Positions 41,353 through 54,882 of a stretch of DNA of 64,000 nucleotides are shown one piece after another. The position numbers and the translations under genes were made by a program. The DNA comes from Antedon mediterranea (taxonomy: Eukaryota > Echinodermata > Crinoidea > Comatulida > Antedonidae). The notes under the pieces are model-generated. The model did not search any database, was not told where the DNA came from, and saw only the letters and a list, made by a program, of their open reading frames with translations. The DNA lies in the NCBI RefSeq assembly GCF_964355755.1, contig NC_092674.1, positions 11,787,001 through 11,851,000 on the forward strand, in the 5' to 3' direction. Numbering within the stretch: the stretch's first letter is position 1; each line of letters opens with the position of its first letter.

Positions 41353-44096
41353 CTATAAGATATCAAAATAAATAATAATGATTATTATTAATATTGAGTT
41401 TCTACGCGTGTTTTGAAGTGGTGAAGTGCATTAAGGCAGTTTGGGCAACCGCCGTATCCGTATACGTATGGGTAAAACGTGTGTACTACGTCACACATTC
41501 TATGTAGCTTGACATCATATACCCTACGCACATGAAACCGATTTTCGATGCCTTCGACGTGCGGATTGCATTCCACACGTTTATTCATTGAACATTTATT
41601 TGTTAAACGTGGCACAGTAGGATTACATTTTCTACCAGCAACACTTAAGCATAAATTATTCAAGAAATTTTTGATTTAAAAATGTTCCAAGAAAATGAAA
41701 ACAAAAAATTTGGGCTAGGCTTACATACCTTTAGCCTTGTAACGATACGTAAAATGATTTTGTCCAAATGAAAAAAGCTATAAATTATATATTTATTTGT
41801 TATTTACGTGTTGTGACACTGATAGGTATTCGTATACGTGCGTTTGCCCAAACTCTCTAGCAATAATATTATTGGGTACGTATGCAGATATCTGTGAATG
41901 GATGGAAAGAAAATGGCCCTATAAAGACTTTCGTCTTCGAAGCAACACAGCTAACATTGGAACGTAATACATCAACACTTTTTAGTATAGTTCATAATCT
42001 TATTGTGTCAACATTGTTATTTTAATAGTGATTAGAAGTATAATGGACAAGTGTTAAAACACTTCTAGATTATGAACTTATCAGTCTCGGTGTGTTACCT
42101 GCAAAAATCTTCATATGCCATCCCGTATACAGTTATACTAGGGCAGAATTCCATAGCATGCACCATTGTATACCATCCGGTTGTCAACATTGTGCTTACC
42201 TCTTTTCTGTTAAATTATAATACATAACATTATCTATAAGATTATTTTGAAGGTTGATTGTAAGCAACCTTTGAAATTCAAACGAGATAGGTTTTATTTT
42301 TTTTAAGTAATTTTTAATAAATAAAATAATAAATAAAGCAGTAATATGAAAACGTATGATCGATAATAGATTATCTTACTACACGATTAATTAGAAATAA
42401 TTTAAAATAAGCCGATACCACAAAACAATAACAACAGGCCTATACCGAAAATGCACTGGTAAGACATTACATATAACCTGTTATATTAACCTGCGATTTT
42501 AACCCCAATAATAACAATCCCGGTAGTACTGAGCAAATTATTTCTAAAATCTACCAAAAACATAAAATTATGACGTGATCATTAGAATTAGATAATATAA
42601 GATCTACTGTATATATTAAAACAATTTTTTTTCGATTATGAAACACTAACACGGTCCTGATAACAAAACAAACACATATACCCACAAACCCCCAAATTCA
42701 AAGGAGTTTTTTGAGTTACAGGCCAACACCAATTAAATTAGTTTTGTTTTTAAGAAGCCTAATGTTTTTGTATTAAAGTATTGAAGTAAACGCACACATA
42801 AAATATGTTATTATGTTACCTTGTATAACCAGTTTGGTTTTTAAAGAGGTCCTCGGCTAACACCATTCGGTCTGGTAGAGATGAGTATATTGGAACATCT
42901 TTGTAAATGTTTGCTAGAAGAAATGCGTAGCGGTATTCTTCATTGGTTAGCTTAGGAACCTGTTTGATTATATTCATCCAACTGATAATAATCATTTCTG
43001 TCCGTGTTTTTTTGTTTACAAGTACCTCTCGTAGCACACTCCTTTTGCTTAGACCTTTGTTAATGTTCCGATGGCCAACGACTCGTATAGTCGTGCGAGT
43101 GCCAACATCATGTTCAAAGCCAACCACAGAGGCTAGATTCATTCGTATGACACAGTGGTGTTGATCAATCTCTCTTCCAGCGTTTGATCCTAATAAATGA
43201 CCAGAGCTTGCCACAACAGCACAGTCATTGCACGTAAGATGGAGTTTCTTAAAAAATTATTATTTATAATAAATTGTTTATAAAAAGAAAATGCATTTAT
43301 GTTTTTAATAAATTATTTCAGATGAAATAACAAGCACAGTAGACTGAATCCCTATTAAGAAGACACATTCGGGACACAACAAATTGTCCCCTTAATATGG
43401 GTTTTTGTGAGAAACATAGGCCTATATACCAAAATTAACAATTTCAGAAATTGAGAAGTTTTGTATTAATAATATAAATGTATATAATTATTTTGTATTT
43501 TATGTTGTTTTTGAGTTAAAATAAATAATTATTTTGATTTGATTTGATTGAATCAACCAATTGGCACACTCAAACATGTCCTTGTCCCGTTAATATGGGT
43601 GTCCCCTGAGTTAGGGAGTTCACTTTAGATTAGATTAGATTGATGTATTGCCCCTCGTTTGACATGAAAGTGCCCCTTTATAGGGGTGCCCGCTAAACAG
43701 GGGTGTCCCAAAATAGGGATTCTACTGTATTTATTTGCTAACGACATTGATTTTTTCTATGCAATTAAAATGTGAAATTGTGAATGCTTTTAATTTTCCT
43801 TTCTTTCCTTTGTGGGTTCATTTTTATAATCTGTAAAAGATTGGTATTGTTACATAAAATAATAATACCTTGTTGGTTGCCAGGCTAACGTATCCAGGAA
43901 ATAGACCAACGTCGTCATCATCATCCGCCCTGAATGTGATTGGTTGTCTTGATGTTGGATACAAAACGCCACGTTTTGGTATTGGCGTTGTATTTCTAAT
44001 TGTTCGTTTGATAGTGGTGTTACCAAATTTGAAGATGAGCACGAAAGTTAACACGCAGGAGTAAATAATTGTCAGCCAGAATGCCTTTGAAATATT
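40809..44096 (-). CDS. ST6GalNAc-type alpha-2,6-sialyltransferase (four exons assembled)
   Basis: Golgi type II enzyme expected to transfer sialic acid from CMP-sialic acid to GalNAc of O-glycans or glycolipids. Exons 5' to 3' on the minus strand: 44096-43869 (membrane anchor), 43247-42820 (sialylmotif L), 42206-42099 (motif S), 41352-40809 (motifs III and VS, stop). All junctions are AG/GT, and phases agree (0, then 2, then 2). Motif sequences ([56 protein letters not shown]) fit the ST6GalNAc III-VI group best. The start codon is probably in a further upstream exon. The last exon adds an unusual basic tail of about 120 residues. Confidence 0.88.
41388..41631 (-). CDS. Possible alternative terminal exon, cysteine-containing
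   Basis: Lies in the last sialyltransferase intron on the same strand. The acceptor is TGTTGCTGGTAG at 41633-41632. The frame starts with one base that would complete the same split codon as exon 4, so exon 3 can join it in phase. It encodes about 80 residues with six Cys ([51 protein letters not shown]) and a stop at 41388. It lacks motifs III and VS. I do not recognise the family. It could also be the last exon of an unrelated secreted protein, or chance. Confidence 0.35.
42099..42206 (-). CDS. Sialyltransferase exon 3: sialylmotif S
   Basis: 108 bp with acceptor TTATAATTTAACAG and donor AG|GTAACA. Encodes [35 protein letters not shown]. The TGW...C...VYG pattern is motif S, which binds donor and acceptor. 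Too short for simple ORF detection; found by following phase from exon 2. Confidence 0.88.
42820..43247 (-). CDS. Sialyltransferase exon 2: sialylmotif L
   Basis: Acceptor TTTTTTAAG, donor AAG|GTAACA. Encodes [60 protein letters not shown], the CMP-sialic-acid-binding motif L with its conserved cysteines and ID...C..RMN core. The rest is the catalytic domain between motifs L and S. Confidence 0.9.
43869..44096 (-). CDS. Sialyltransferase exon 1 or 2: signal anchor and stem
   Basis: Acceptor TATTTTACTACTAG, donor CAAG|GTATTA. Encodes [20 protein letters not shown], a type II signal anchor, then a basic stem and an acidic run ([14 protein letters not shown]). Ends in phase 0 and joins exon 2 in frame. 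A weak candidate for the first coding exon is 44700-44671 (ATG, ten codons, donor AGT|GTAATT). Confidence 0.7.
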
Positions 44097-45477
44097 CTAG
44101 TAGTAAAATAGAGAGACAACTTTATTTATGATTTTGTTTGACCTATAACAACATTAACTGTCTCTATATTAGTAATATAGTAATAACAACTGGTGGAAAT
44201 ACGTTTTACATAATGGTAACGGTATCGTTAAAAAAGACAAACATATTTCAACGAGTTAAAACGTAAAGCCTACAGTTTTCCATATAATCGCCACGATTTC
44301 ACAAATTGCTCTACAATTGTTAGTGTCGCCGACGCCGATTTGCCGCAGACAAAAAAAATCAACAAAGATGTATTGTAATTAGATACACAATGATATCTGT
44401 GCATTGAAATTTATATCATACAATCTAAAGTTATCGTAAAAGATGTTTCCAACTAAAGCAATCTGAAATTGTTGATATATAATAAATCCAATAGTTCGAA
44501 TGTCAATCATGTAGGCCAAAATTGTAAGTATCTACAACTCATTAGCTCTCATTTATTCTAAGGAGTATTATCCTTGTTTTTTGTTGTTTTTACAATATGA
44601 GCTCAATATTTTAAATTTGCAGTGAATAAAATTTATTGCATAGGGTATTAAAAAATCACACCGAAATTACACTGAGCTGTTGGAGAGTTCTGTAGTCCAT
44701 AATTGTTTTCCATAAGAGATTTCCTTACAGTTCTTTTTTTTTTCTTGCAACATTTAAAAATTATAGTTACATTGGACAACTCCGTCATTATGACTGATAA
44801 TACTTCTCCCAATGAAGTGGTTCACTACTTGGGGGTCAAAGCAAACATACCGGTACTTAAATGTATTTTAAGATCAGCATACGTTGTGTGCCAGATAACA
44901 TTATTTAATTCCACCTTATCAGCACTTATAAGAGTTAGTAAATAGACGAATAACACGAGCTAATAGCATGGTACTGTAATTCAGATGGTAAGTAAGTTCT
45001 AAGGCATATTTTAATTAAAAATTAATTAAAAAGACATTTATTTACGTCCAAAAGACACAAATTAAAAAAAAACAGTATTGACAAATTGAGATTATTGGAA
45101 AAATGGGTGAAGGCAGGATCCCCCCAAAAAATGAAAATTAATAATTGATAATATGAAAAATATAAATAATAAATAAATTAATTAAAAAAAATGATATTTA
45201 AAAATAATATATATACCAGTAGATAAAAGTTGAAAAACTAAAGTAAATCTGATGAGCTGATAGGAGGGCATAGTAACGAATAAGATGACGAAATTAATAA
45301 ATTATTCTAGCAAGTCACGGAACATGAAACAACAAACATATCGAACACATCGATTTAGTAACGAGATCAACAGTGATTTTTAAATTTTCTTGGAGAATGA
45401 GTAGCGGGTGGTAGTACAAGAAATTGAGGGGGTAATTTGTTATACATGATTGGCCCAGAATATCAAATACTATGTTA
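44097..45477. other. Upstream region of the sialyltransferase, no other gene recognised
   Basis: AT-rich. Apart from the candidate first exon at 44671-44700, nothing is supportable; the frame at 44703-44945 on the plus strand has no motif. Confidence 0.4.
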
Positions 45478-46308
45478 ACAAGGCCAACAGCCATTAAGTC
45501 GCGTGCTATAATGCATAGTGATACCGGACCGCCAGACAGACCGACAGACCGACAGACAGACCGACAGACAGACCGACAGACCGACAGACAGACAGACCGA
45601 CCGACCGACATAGTGAACTATACTGACCGAAATTACTGAACATGTTTAAAAACATTAATATTTTTTTAATTTACACGTGCGTAGCCTGTCACTTTCGACG
45701 TGCTCGTATAACGTAATTTCGAGTTGAAAAGTAAGTCAAGAAAACAGAAATCGGGCAAAAAGAGTGCGCAATAACATTTAACGCGCAGTGCGCGCGCAAA
45801 AATATGCGCACTCATGGCAATTTTGTAAACGCTTAAAATTGCCTGAAATGTACTCTTATTTCATCGAAAATAAATTTTGAAAATTTTAAGTGCGCGTACG
45901 CATGCGTTACATGCGCCACGCACGTAATTGTATTGCCATATGATGATTTATGCCCTGAAATTTATGAGTACCAAATTTTATTTAATTGTGATTCATGGTT
46001 GTGAAGATATGATTACAAACGTGATTTCGTTAAATCGTGCGTAGACCGCGTAATTTTTTATTGCGCACCGTGAAAACATAACCACATTGATTCCTGGCCA
46101 TAAGGAATATACTGTGAAAAATTGACCTAGCTAGATTAAACTGATATCAAGATAAGGTCAGAAAGGAATAAAACGCATAGTGATACTGGACCGACAGACA
46201 GACAGACAGACAGACAGACCGACAGACAGACCGACAGACAGACCAACAGACAGACCGACCAACCGACCGACATAGTGAACTATAGAGTCGCTTCCACGCG
46301 ATTAAAAT
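45478..46308 (+). mobile_element. Long form of the GACAGACC-containing MITE-like repeat
   Basis: Two short-form modules (45478-45615 and about 46165-46308), each with CGCATAGTGATACCGGACC-like start, a GACAGACC microsatellite and GACATAGTGAACTAT. They flank a 500-bp core rich in GCGC (CGCGCAGTGCGCGCGCAAAA, ATGCGTTACATGCGCCACGC). An inverted copy lies at 56515-57357. Ends match the short form at 16962. No ORF beyond microsatellite artefacts. Confidence 0.7.
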
Positions 46309-46419
46309 AGGTTGGTGTTGTGGATGAGAATTATGGTTTTCTTTTTAGTGTCATATTTATGAACGGTATTATTGGGAGCGAATAGGTAGTTAGGATGGCA
46401 TGGGAGAATGACTAAGTAG

Positions 46420-47760
46420 CCGAAAAAACAAAAACGCCTTTCCCGGGATAGGTGAATGTCCGTGAGTCTGGAAAATAAATGGGAGGAATGTGACAGTGGA
46501 TGAGCGCCAGTTTTAGTCCTGATAGCTTTTTTGTAGAATAGAAAGTTTATTGATGTTTGTTAGGTAAGTATTGGCCCAGACAATATTACCATAGCTCATG
46601 TAAGGAAGGATGAGAGTTCAATATAGGGTTTTGAGAATACTAGTTGGATTCTTTGTTGTCAGTTTCTTAGATATGGGGTGTCAATGGTAACGCCAAGAAA
46701 TATAATAGTCTTTACAGAGGAGATTTCACGATTATAAATAAAGATAAAGAAGTGGGGACACATCAATACCTCTAGTCAACTGGGGGGTTCCAATTTTTTG
46801 ATTGAGGGAGAGCTAGTTTGTCAGCAGCAAAGTACTGGGACAATGGATAACGTTGGTAATAAAGGTGTCAAAAAGAGTTTGAATATTTTTAATGGCATGC
46901 AAAACTGTAGTGTCATCAGCATAATGAAACAAATTTAGAATTTTGAGGTACGGTGGACAACATTAATGTAAATGGTGAAGAGGAGAGGGCCAAGTAAAAA
47001 GCTCTGGGAGACGCCAACAATTGGAAATAGAGTTAAAATACTTAGTGAATTGGGAGCGGTAAGTGAGATAGCTTTTTAAAACGTTTAATGCGGGCCCTCG
47101 GATTCCATAATGAGAAAATTTAAACAGTATAATAATTATTATGGTCAATGGTTTTGAAAGCCTTGAAAAAGTCCGTTTCCACATTGACGAAATTCGAATG
47201 CGTGAATAATTTTGTTAGTAAGATTGGTCAATGAAAATGTATCATAAATAACTCCTTCCAAGGCGTTCGAGAATATTGACAGGATGGAAATAGGACCATG
47301 GGGCCATATTTGTAAATAGGGGTAACGCGCGCCATCTTCAACTTATTTGAAAAAACATCTTTGCAGAGGAAAAGATTAAAAAATGTGACACAAGGGAAGG
47401 GTTGATAACATGTCTAATGGGATTAGTATGGAAATCATCTGTACCAGGAGCTTTAGGACGGGAGTTACGAACATTGATTTTCGATTTGATTGAGGAAGAA
47501 AGTCATTGCTGAGGGGATTTTTTTTAAATCAAGACTTACTTGTTTTCCAGGTAGATTTAATATATTTTTTTTGCTTGGTGAAAATATTATGGGAGGCATA
47601 TTTGATAGCGAAGTTAAGTTTATTACGGTATTGCTTATATTTAATTTCATTGGCAGGAGATGGGCGGTGAAGAAATTGATTTGAATTGGGTCGAAAGATA
47701 ATTAAAACACGTCGAATCAATTCAGAAAATAACATTATTAATGCTGTCGACAATTCGTGA
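46420..47760 (-). pseudogene. Non-LTR retrotransposon RT fragment (CR1/L2-like)
   Basis: Minus-strand motifs in order from 47760: ANEIKYKQYRNKLNFAIKYA (linker before RT), APGTDDFHTNPIR, then after damage SHYGIRGPALNVLKSYLTYR, a Y-A-D-D-T-T-V catalytic block near 46915, IIFLGVTIDT, and a C-terminal part with KKAIRTKTG near 46520. Many stops and frameshifts. Only the 5' end is missing, so this was once nearly a complete RT domain. Confidence 0.8.
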
Positions 47761-50700
47761 TTTATTGATTACAAAACAACTTCAAAGTCTTTCTTATAGA
47801 GTTATTGTGGTCTATCGGATTTACATTGTGGTTTTGCTTTGGACGCAGAACAAAGACCGAATCGATATGTTTTGAACCGATTTTGAGAAGGACCAATAAT
47901 GACTTACAAAGACACAAGAAACTTTGTCGAACAAGTACACAACTTCACATAATTTGAACTTTCCTGTACATAAATGATATTCAGTGTAGGCCTGCTACTA
48001 TTAATTTTAATAATGTAAACTTCTAACTCTAATCTTTGTAGACAACATATTATAAAGATTATGACATTATTTCGACATCTTAAAAGCATATTGTATGACC
48101 AATTCATTCACAATAATAATGATAACATCTAATAAGTAGCCTAAATGATATGTAGTTTTTCGGAACTTTTATTTAAACCGACAACCACGATTTATTTCAA
48201 TTCAATTGTTTAACATTACCCTGCCCTTCATACCCAATATTTGGTAATATAGAATTTCATATGTATCACATGTGGTGCCTGTATCATGTAAAGTTTAGGT
48301 TATGGTATATAATAACTGGAAATACATATTACTATGATATTGGACAAATCTAGATACAGTACCGATAATCAGGTGCACTTCATGTAAACGGTCGATTAAT
48401 GTTGTAATGAGGCCAATGTTGCCTTGTGGTACGTACGCCTGAGCTTGTATTTCAAACCTTAGATAAATCTCCGTGTTTAAACATAACATTGGTATACTTC
48501 CTGTAGGCTAGCCCTATTATTTTATTATTGGTTTGGAAAAAAGAATATTTTCAATATACCTATAGCCCTATTTTAGTTCATTAATAACTTAAGCCTTATT
48601 GTACTTACGGAATGTAAACGCCCATAGCAACTCATTTAGGATATTTCGTATTATTGTGTTAGATGGCGGCAATGCAGTATATGATGCTTCTTACTTTCGT
48701 CGGTAGCATAAAAGGCCATGTAGAAAAAGAAGTATGGTCTTACTTCAGTCAAGTTATATATTACTATACGTTGAAGAACACAGATGTACTTACGCAATGT
48801 TGAATTGAACTATACGAATTCATCATTCGTGCTGTGCCATATCATTATATAAACAGATAAAGTTATAGATAAGATGGGGATGTATATCAGTATGCCTATC
48901 CAATGATACTTCAGAATATTTGCGAATGTTATCACACCCTTGAATTGCCAACGAGTCTGTGAAACAATATTAATCATTTACTAATACAATTACTCAGTTA
49001 CTACACGGTGCGTCAAGAATTCCAAATAAATCTGTTTAACAGATTCAGCCAAATTAACCGAGTGAGTCGCCCGATAAGTTGACCAAGTTCAACAACACTG
49101 TTCTACTGTGTAATTCCCTCGGAGTTGAATTAACCAATTTGTAATAATCTGTATATTTTGTGAACTTCTTGGTGTGTCTAGGAAATTAGGACGGGCTAAC
49201 AATATTAAACACAACATTCCATTAACACGTATAGCTTTTAACTCCCGAACCTTCCAACACTCCTAACACAAAGGAAATCTCAATAGAGCCTATATAAATA
49301 AATAAATAGAGAACAGAAAACATACAAATAGTGATCTGTAAGATGTTTATAATCAATGCGTTGTTTAATAACAACAATGCCCGCCTTGGTAATATATTTA
49401 TAGATTTCTTTTAATAGCGCCCTCCTAGTTTAATGTGTTTTTGTATAGCACCCTCTTTAGTTTGGATAAGCTTTTTTACAAAACCTCTTGATATTTCAAT
49501 TTTCCGATTTGGTCTGTTATGTTTAAATTTTGGTAAAACGTTTGTAAAAACTAAATTGTTCATGTGCGAGCAATCGTAAAATTTAACAATTACCGGGGGT
49601 TACCTTGGTAAAATGTACTTGAACTAAACACAGATTACTGCATGAAAAAAGAAAGTTAAAATAAAAGTAAAGTTTTATTAAAGATGTATTTTCCCTTGAA
49701 ACACAAAAAATTAAGGTCAAAATATTCTAAATTTAAATTGGTCAAAGTAATATTAAAGTTATTCACTTTAAGTCGAAAATTCAAGCCAAAAACAACAAGT
49801 TTACGTAATTAACAGGTAAATTAATTTGATTACATTTCGTCTGGAAAATCGTCGCGAGTGAAAGTAAACAAAGATTTCAAACCACGAGAATGCATTATAC
49901 ATGATGCTAATTAGGATTTTTTACAACTCGTCACGATTGAGAAGGTGTTTTCACACAGATCGCGAGAAAGTTTTATGATTATGCATACAGAGTATGTTTT
50001 GATCGATTGACTAATTTTTCGGTAAAGTTAACAACTATTATTATACTTCAAAGTGATCGACTTTTTTTCGAAATTTTTTATTTTTTTTTTTGGAATTAGT
50101 CAAAAGGACAATACATCTTTAAGTTAGATTGGTATACACTGTTGTGCTATTGCTAAATAATATTTTCGAAAAAGAAATTATATGTATAGAATTAAGATAC
50201 ACATTGAGAAATGTTAAGCTATTAATTTTCATGATATTATGTTTTTTTTAAACTAAAAAAGGTGATTAATGAAGTAATAATACACCTGGAGAGTAAGCAA
50301 TGAATTTAGAATAATGAACTATTATACTAGCAAGTGTAGAGAAACATTTTTGAAAAAAAAACAAATACAATTTAATATAATTATTGAGTAATGTTGTTAG
50401 AATAGAAACGAGAAAATAAAAATAAGAAAATGTATTAAGAATTATAGTTAGATGCTAGTAGTTTACTAACCGGATTTTATATATTATAACAGAATTTTAC
50501 ACAGATTTACCATTTTAATGCTGTTTTCTTCCTTAATATTTTATCTATTGTGCCAGGTATTAACAGCACACTGCAATTAAAAAACAAACTTCAAAATATT
50601 TCTTCACATTGAGTTTTAATAGAACAAAAATCCAATTCTTTCCTTAATAGTAACTATACATAGATTTAATTAAGATTTTAAATAATAATGTACACCAAGA

Positions 50701-51440
50701 ATGATTTGTCAACTTCCCACATGTCTGAAATCTAAGCATATTATTGCTAACCCCCTATCACAGTCAAATACTATTTGTCTCGATTCCACTGCGTATTTAC
50801 TAGGTAAGAGCGAAATATCTTCCCTGGTAGGCCAGTATTATAGTCCAAGCTATTTTTTAAACGTTTAACAACTAAACTTGTTTTTAATTAATTAATTAAT
50901 TGTTATTAATTGTTTAAAAGTCTCCAATAATAAGCAGGCACAATAAAATTATTTTCAATGGCTAAATTGTTACAAAGTTATAATGATACAAATAAAAACG
51001 AAAGTATTTTTACAAACTTGAGCCTGATGATTTGGAGTAAGATAAGTCCGAATTGGTTAATTTTCTATGTGAGGGAGACATTGTGTTACACCAGGTCATA
51101 AAATTTAATACTAATCAGGAAAATTAATATCTTTGCACCCCTGACCAAAGGACCATGTTAGGCTGACATTATTTGAAAAAAATAGAAATATCTATATATC
51201 TAGAAATATATAGAAAACACTAACCACTTTTCTATACATTCCGAGTTAGTTCTCGAAACTTTAGATTACTGATTATGAACGCACACGAAATTATTTAATT
51301 ATTCCAAAAGCATATTTTACTTTATAATGGTGCTAAGATATTAAATATTGTGCAATTAGTACGTTCTAAGTGTTATAAACATTTTTTAGACTTTATAACG
51401 GTTATCATAGAATGTTGTGCAATTTATACATTTTTTTTTA
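47761..51440. other. Intergenic, no gene recognised
   Basis: AT-rich sequence read on both strands. Only short unsupported frames; no splice-bounded exons that join in phase were found. Confidence 0.45.
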
Positions 51441-51690
51441 CATATTAAAATTCCATGAATTTTCTTATTGACCAAGTTTGATTGAAATCAGTCCAATCGT
51501 TATAATGAGGAGACTTTTACTCCAATGACCAATAACTAATCTTTATCATTTAAAATTCTCACAAAATATGATCTGGTTTAACATCACTGGGGAAATGACA
51601 ATGTTATTACAATGGTATTATGTATATTAAAATTCCATGAATTTTCTTATTGACCAAGTTTGATTGAAATCAGTCCAATCGTTATCAATT
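51441..51690. repeat. Direct duplication of about 65 bp
   Basis: TATTAAAATTCCATGAATTT, TCTTATTGACCAAGTTTGAT and TGAAATCAGTCCAATCGTTA occur at 51444-51503 and again at 51628-51686. Confidence 0.9.
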
Positions 51691-51916
51691 ATAACTACTA
51701 CCGTAGTCGTTAGAGATGATCCTCTTATTCTAACCTTTCCTTATTTAGTATATGAGAAATGGAAATAAGTCATATGACAGTACATTATTTTTGGTATGGC
51801 ACCCATCTACTAAAAAATCCGGACATTCAATAAATAATTATTTACCATTATCCGTGGTTGGCAGGACCGTAGCAGGCCTATTCCCCAAAACATGGGAGTT
51901 GATCACCAGGTAAAAC

Positions 51917-52324
51917 CAAAGAACTTATAACACAAGAATCTCCTGTTCTTCAATTTGCATTCAAAACACAGTATCGGAAGTACAGGGTTAAAAGGTCAAA
52001 CTGGGCGACGCCATTTCACAGCATGGAGCAGCGCCCCCTCCAAACTAGGAAGTCAATTACTCTACCCCCTAGAGTATTAGCAGATCCCCTCTATGATTTT
52101 GACTTTCTAATTTGATGCGGGCGCCCTACTCCTCAGTCAATTACTCTATCCCCCCTAGAGCATTAGCAGATCCCCTCTATGATTTTGACTTTCTAATTTG
52201 ATGCGGGCGCCCTACTCCATGGCTCACAATGGCGTCACCCATAGCTCTATTCTATCCCACAATGCCTTTCGAAATTGTTACGCGCTTCGGACGAACAGGA
52301 GATTCTTGTGTTATAAGTTCTTTG
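51917..52324. mobile_element. MITE with 32-bp perfect TIRs
   Basis: The left end CAAAGAACTTATAACACAAG plus AATCTCCTGTTC is mirrored exactly at 52293-52324. GTAAAAC flanks both ends (51910-51916 and 52325-52331), a 7-bp direct repeat that fits a target duplication. Inside, an 85-bp segment (GTCAATTACTCTACCCC to GGGCGCCCTACTCC) is duplicated in tandem (52053-52218). The CA..G termini with near-8-bp duplication suggest hAT, but this is tentative. Confidence 0.75.
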
Positions 52325-52379
52325 GTAAAACCAAGCAAAAACAATAATTTTTCAGTTTCAGTTGAGTAAGTAAAGTAAT

Positions 52380-52521
52380 ACGCTAGAAATGGTTAATGTA
52401 TACACGTCAAATGCAAAGGAATACGTTGGAAATGGTTGATGTACACACAGCATACAAAGTATACGTTGGAAATGGTCGATGTACACACGTCACATACAAA
52501 GTATACGTTGGAAATGGTTGA
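52380..52521. repeat. Minisatellite of about 45 bp, three to four units
   Basis: Units contain ATACGTTGGAAATGGTTGAT and GTACACACGTCACATACAAA with small changes. Confidence 0.85.
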
Positions 52522-54630
52522 TTTTAACAAATAATGAAGTAGGCCTACGAATAATAATGCATTTTTAATTACGATACCATCTCTATCATATATTGACTGA
52601 ATTAAAATATTAAGTCAATTGTTTTTATTATTGATGAAAGAATCCGTTTTATAGATTATACTGCATTACTGCTAGGCTATTACTACTAAGCCACTATGCT
52701 AAGGACCTCCATGTGTAAAGTTGAATTTGTTTTCCTCGCTGTCAGACTTACTTGTGGAGCATTTAAGACGACAACCACCAAATACATAGGAAATAAATGC
52801 AAATTCACAATTTACAATACGCTCCAAAAGAAGCAGGTCACTTACATTAAACATACAGGCCAGAAAATAAAGGTAGTCACATCTTAACATTTTGATCAAA
52901 ATAATATTCAGTCCCGGATGTGCCCTTTTCTTGTGGGACCTCTCCCCTATCTCTCATGTCTAGATCCGCCCCAGACATGCAGAAGAAGATGAGACACGTA
53001 AAAAAACAATTTCGTCAAACTTGAATAATGGTAATACTTTGGTAATATAAAGCTGAATGTAACGTTTTATTTTAATCATGATCTTCCCGTCGTAAAATTA
53101 CGTGCGTTACGTGTAAGTCTTTTAGCTGCGCCCAGTTGAAATCGTGTCGCAAATGATCAAATACACCGCGCGGCATATAGCGACGATGAGGTCTCGGTAT
53201 TATTTCTTTCGATATGTATCCATCTATTCATTAATCCATGAACAAATAAAGGAATGTTTGAGACTATGCAAAACAGTATTTAACGGATACCGGAATTCAA
53301 CAGTAAGACGTAGTGTGTTAAAAATCGGATTCTCCGCCATGATGTCGATACATAAAAAATGAAATATTAAGGCTCACTTATGAAAATCCCCACCCACCCG
53401 AAAAACCCACGTTGTGTTGCTTTAAATTACAATTTTGTTCAAGTACAAACAATTTTTTTAAATTCAAATTTGTGGTCAAATAAAAATTCATTATCTACCA
53501 CCATAAAAGTCTTTCAAAATATAACAGAAAAACAACAAAATTTTCCATTTGTCTTACATTGTTTTAGTTTATAAGAGTGGATGTGAGTCCACAATTATTA
53601 GACCTCTCCTTTCAAAATGGTCCACAAACATATAACTATTCTAGGCCTACTTTAATATTAAAGAAATAATGTAGGCAATTTCTATAAAACATGATCTAAC
53701 ATGGCATTCACTCGCACATCCGTTCTTTATAAAGAAAAACTGCAATTATATAGTTTTAATAACATCAATTTCATTTAAATACTTTAACTTAGAATATTTA
53801 TATTTTGGAAATACATATAAGCCTCTTGGATTATTAAGTCGACTATCGCTACTTTGCTTTGATGACAATGGAAAAACATTAATCTAGAAGAAGCAATTCC
53901 GTTTTCGATTTTGTTTTTCTTTGATTACTATATTTCAATCTTTTAAAATAAACCAAATCGCTTAACATAATTGTTAATAGTTATATTTTTTTAGTATCAG
54001 TTCATTGATGATTAAAACAAGAATAAATAATATGCATATTTTAACATTACAATTAACATTGTCATTTATATAGCGCCATTACATTAATCAAAGACCTTTA
54101 CAATGACTGATCATCTGGTGAATATTGCTTATTGGAAAAAAGCTTTTAAATTTGTTTTAAAATGTGTCACTGTGTCACTGCGTATTGTTTTAGTATTTTT
54201 CACATGGTAGGAGGTAGATTTGAAAACAAACATAAAGTTTAGTAACATACCTAAGACCAGTACGTTTACAATATTGCACTTACTGACTAGTTCACACATT
54301 AGACAGGCGCAATGCCATTTACACAATGATAAATTAAATCAAAAGTTTACTCTTTGCTCAACTGGCGGACTAATGTTGTAGGAGTCCCCCATGGTACACC
54401 GAATACTAATCTTGCAGAACTATTTTGAAGTTTTTTAATCGACTGATATTTTCTTTGGACACTCTGACAATGAGTGAATTGCAGTTAAAACAAAAGAACA
54501 GCTCATGAAGGCACACTGAGTTCCGTAATATTAAAACGTTCCTAAAAAAGTTTACAAACAGATTTGGTAGAATTTAAAGGAAACCCACCCAAATATCAAT
54601 GTTTGGCTGGTCAAATTTACACCTCGGTGG
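52522..54630. other. Intergenic, no gene recognised
   Basis: Non-coding as far as I can see. TATATAGCGCCATTAC at about 54068 resembles a dispersed repeat. Confidence 0.4.
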
Positions 54631-54882
54631 TTATAAAATAAGTAATTCAGTTTTAGAGTCGTTTAATTTTAACTTATTAAGGCACATCCTTTTGCTAACG
54701 TCGTCGATACCATTATTCAGCCTACTAAAAGCTTCGTTAAGATCACATAGTTTTCTAGGATCACATATGTGTATCATCCGCATACAAATAATATAAGAGA
54801 CATTTAAAACATGTATTATGTCTGAAATTGGTTTGGTGTATGCAGTAAATAATGATGAACTTAAGGTTGATCCTTGAGTCAC
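54631..54882 (-). pseudogene. Non-LTR retrotransposon RT fragment (CR1/L2-like)
   Basis: MTQGSTLSSSLFTAYTKPIS (RT motif B area, from x-QGS-x-L-x-x-LLF), then HVLNVSYII, a shifted Y-A-D-D block (seen as MRMIHICDPRKL), and VSKRMCLNKLKLNDSKTELL, the classic W..N-LKLN-KTE motif. One frameshift at the catalytic box. A fragment only. Confidence 0.8.

Noticed and set aside
42816-43214. Motif-L ORF taken as a complete gene ending at 42816
   Set aside because: The stop is in the intron; a good donor at 42819 and in-phase exons 3 and 4 show it is one exon of a larger gene.
45315-45611. ORF with Ser-Val-Cys-Arg repeats
   Set aside because: Microsatellite GACAGACC translated; same at 57167-57397.
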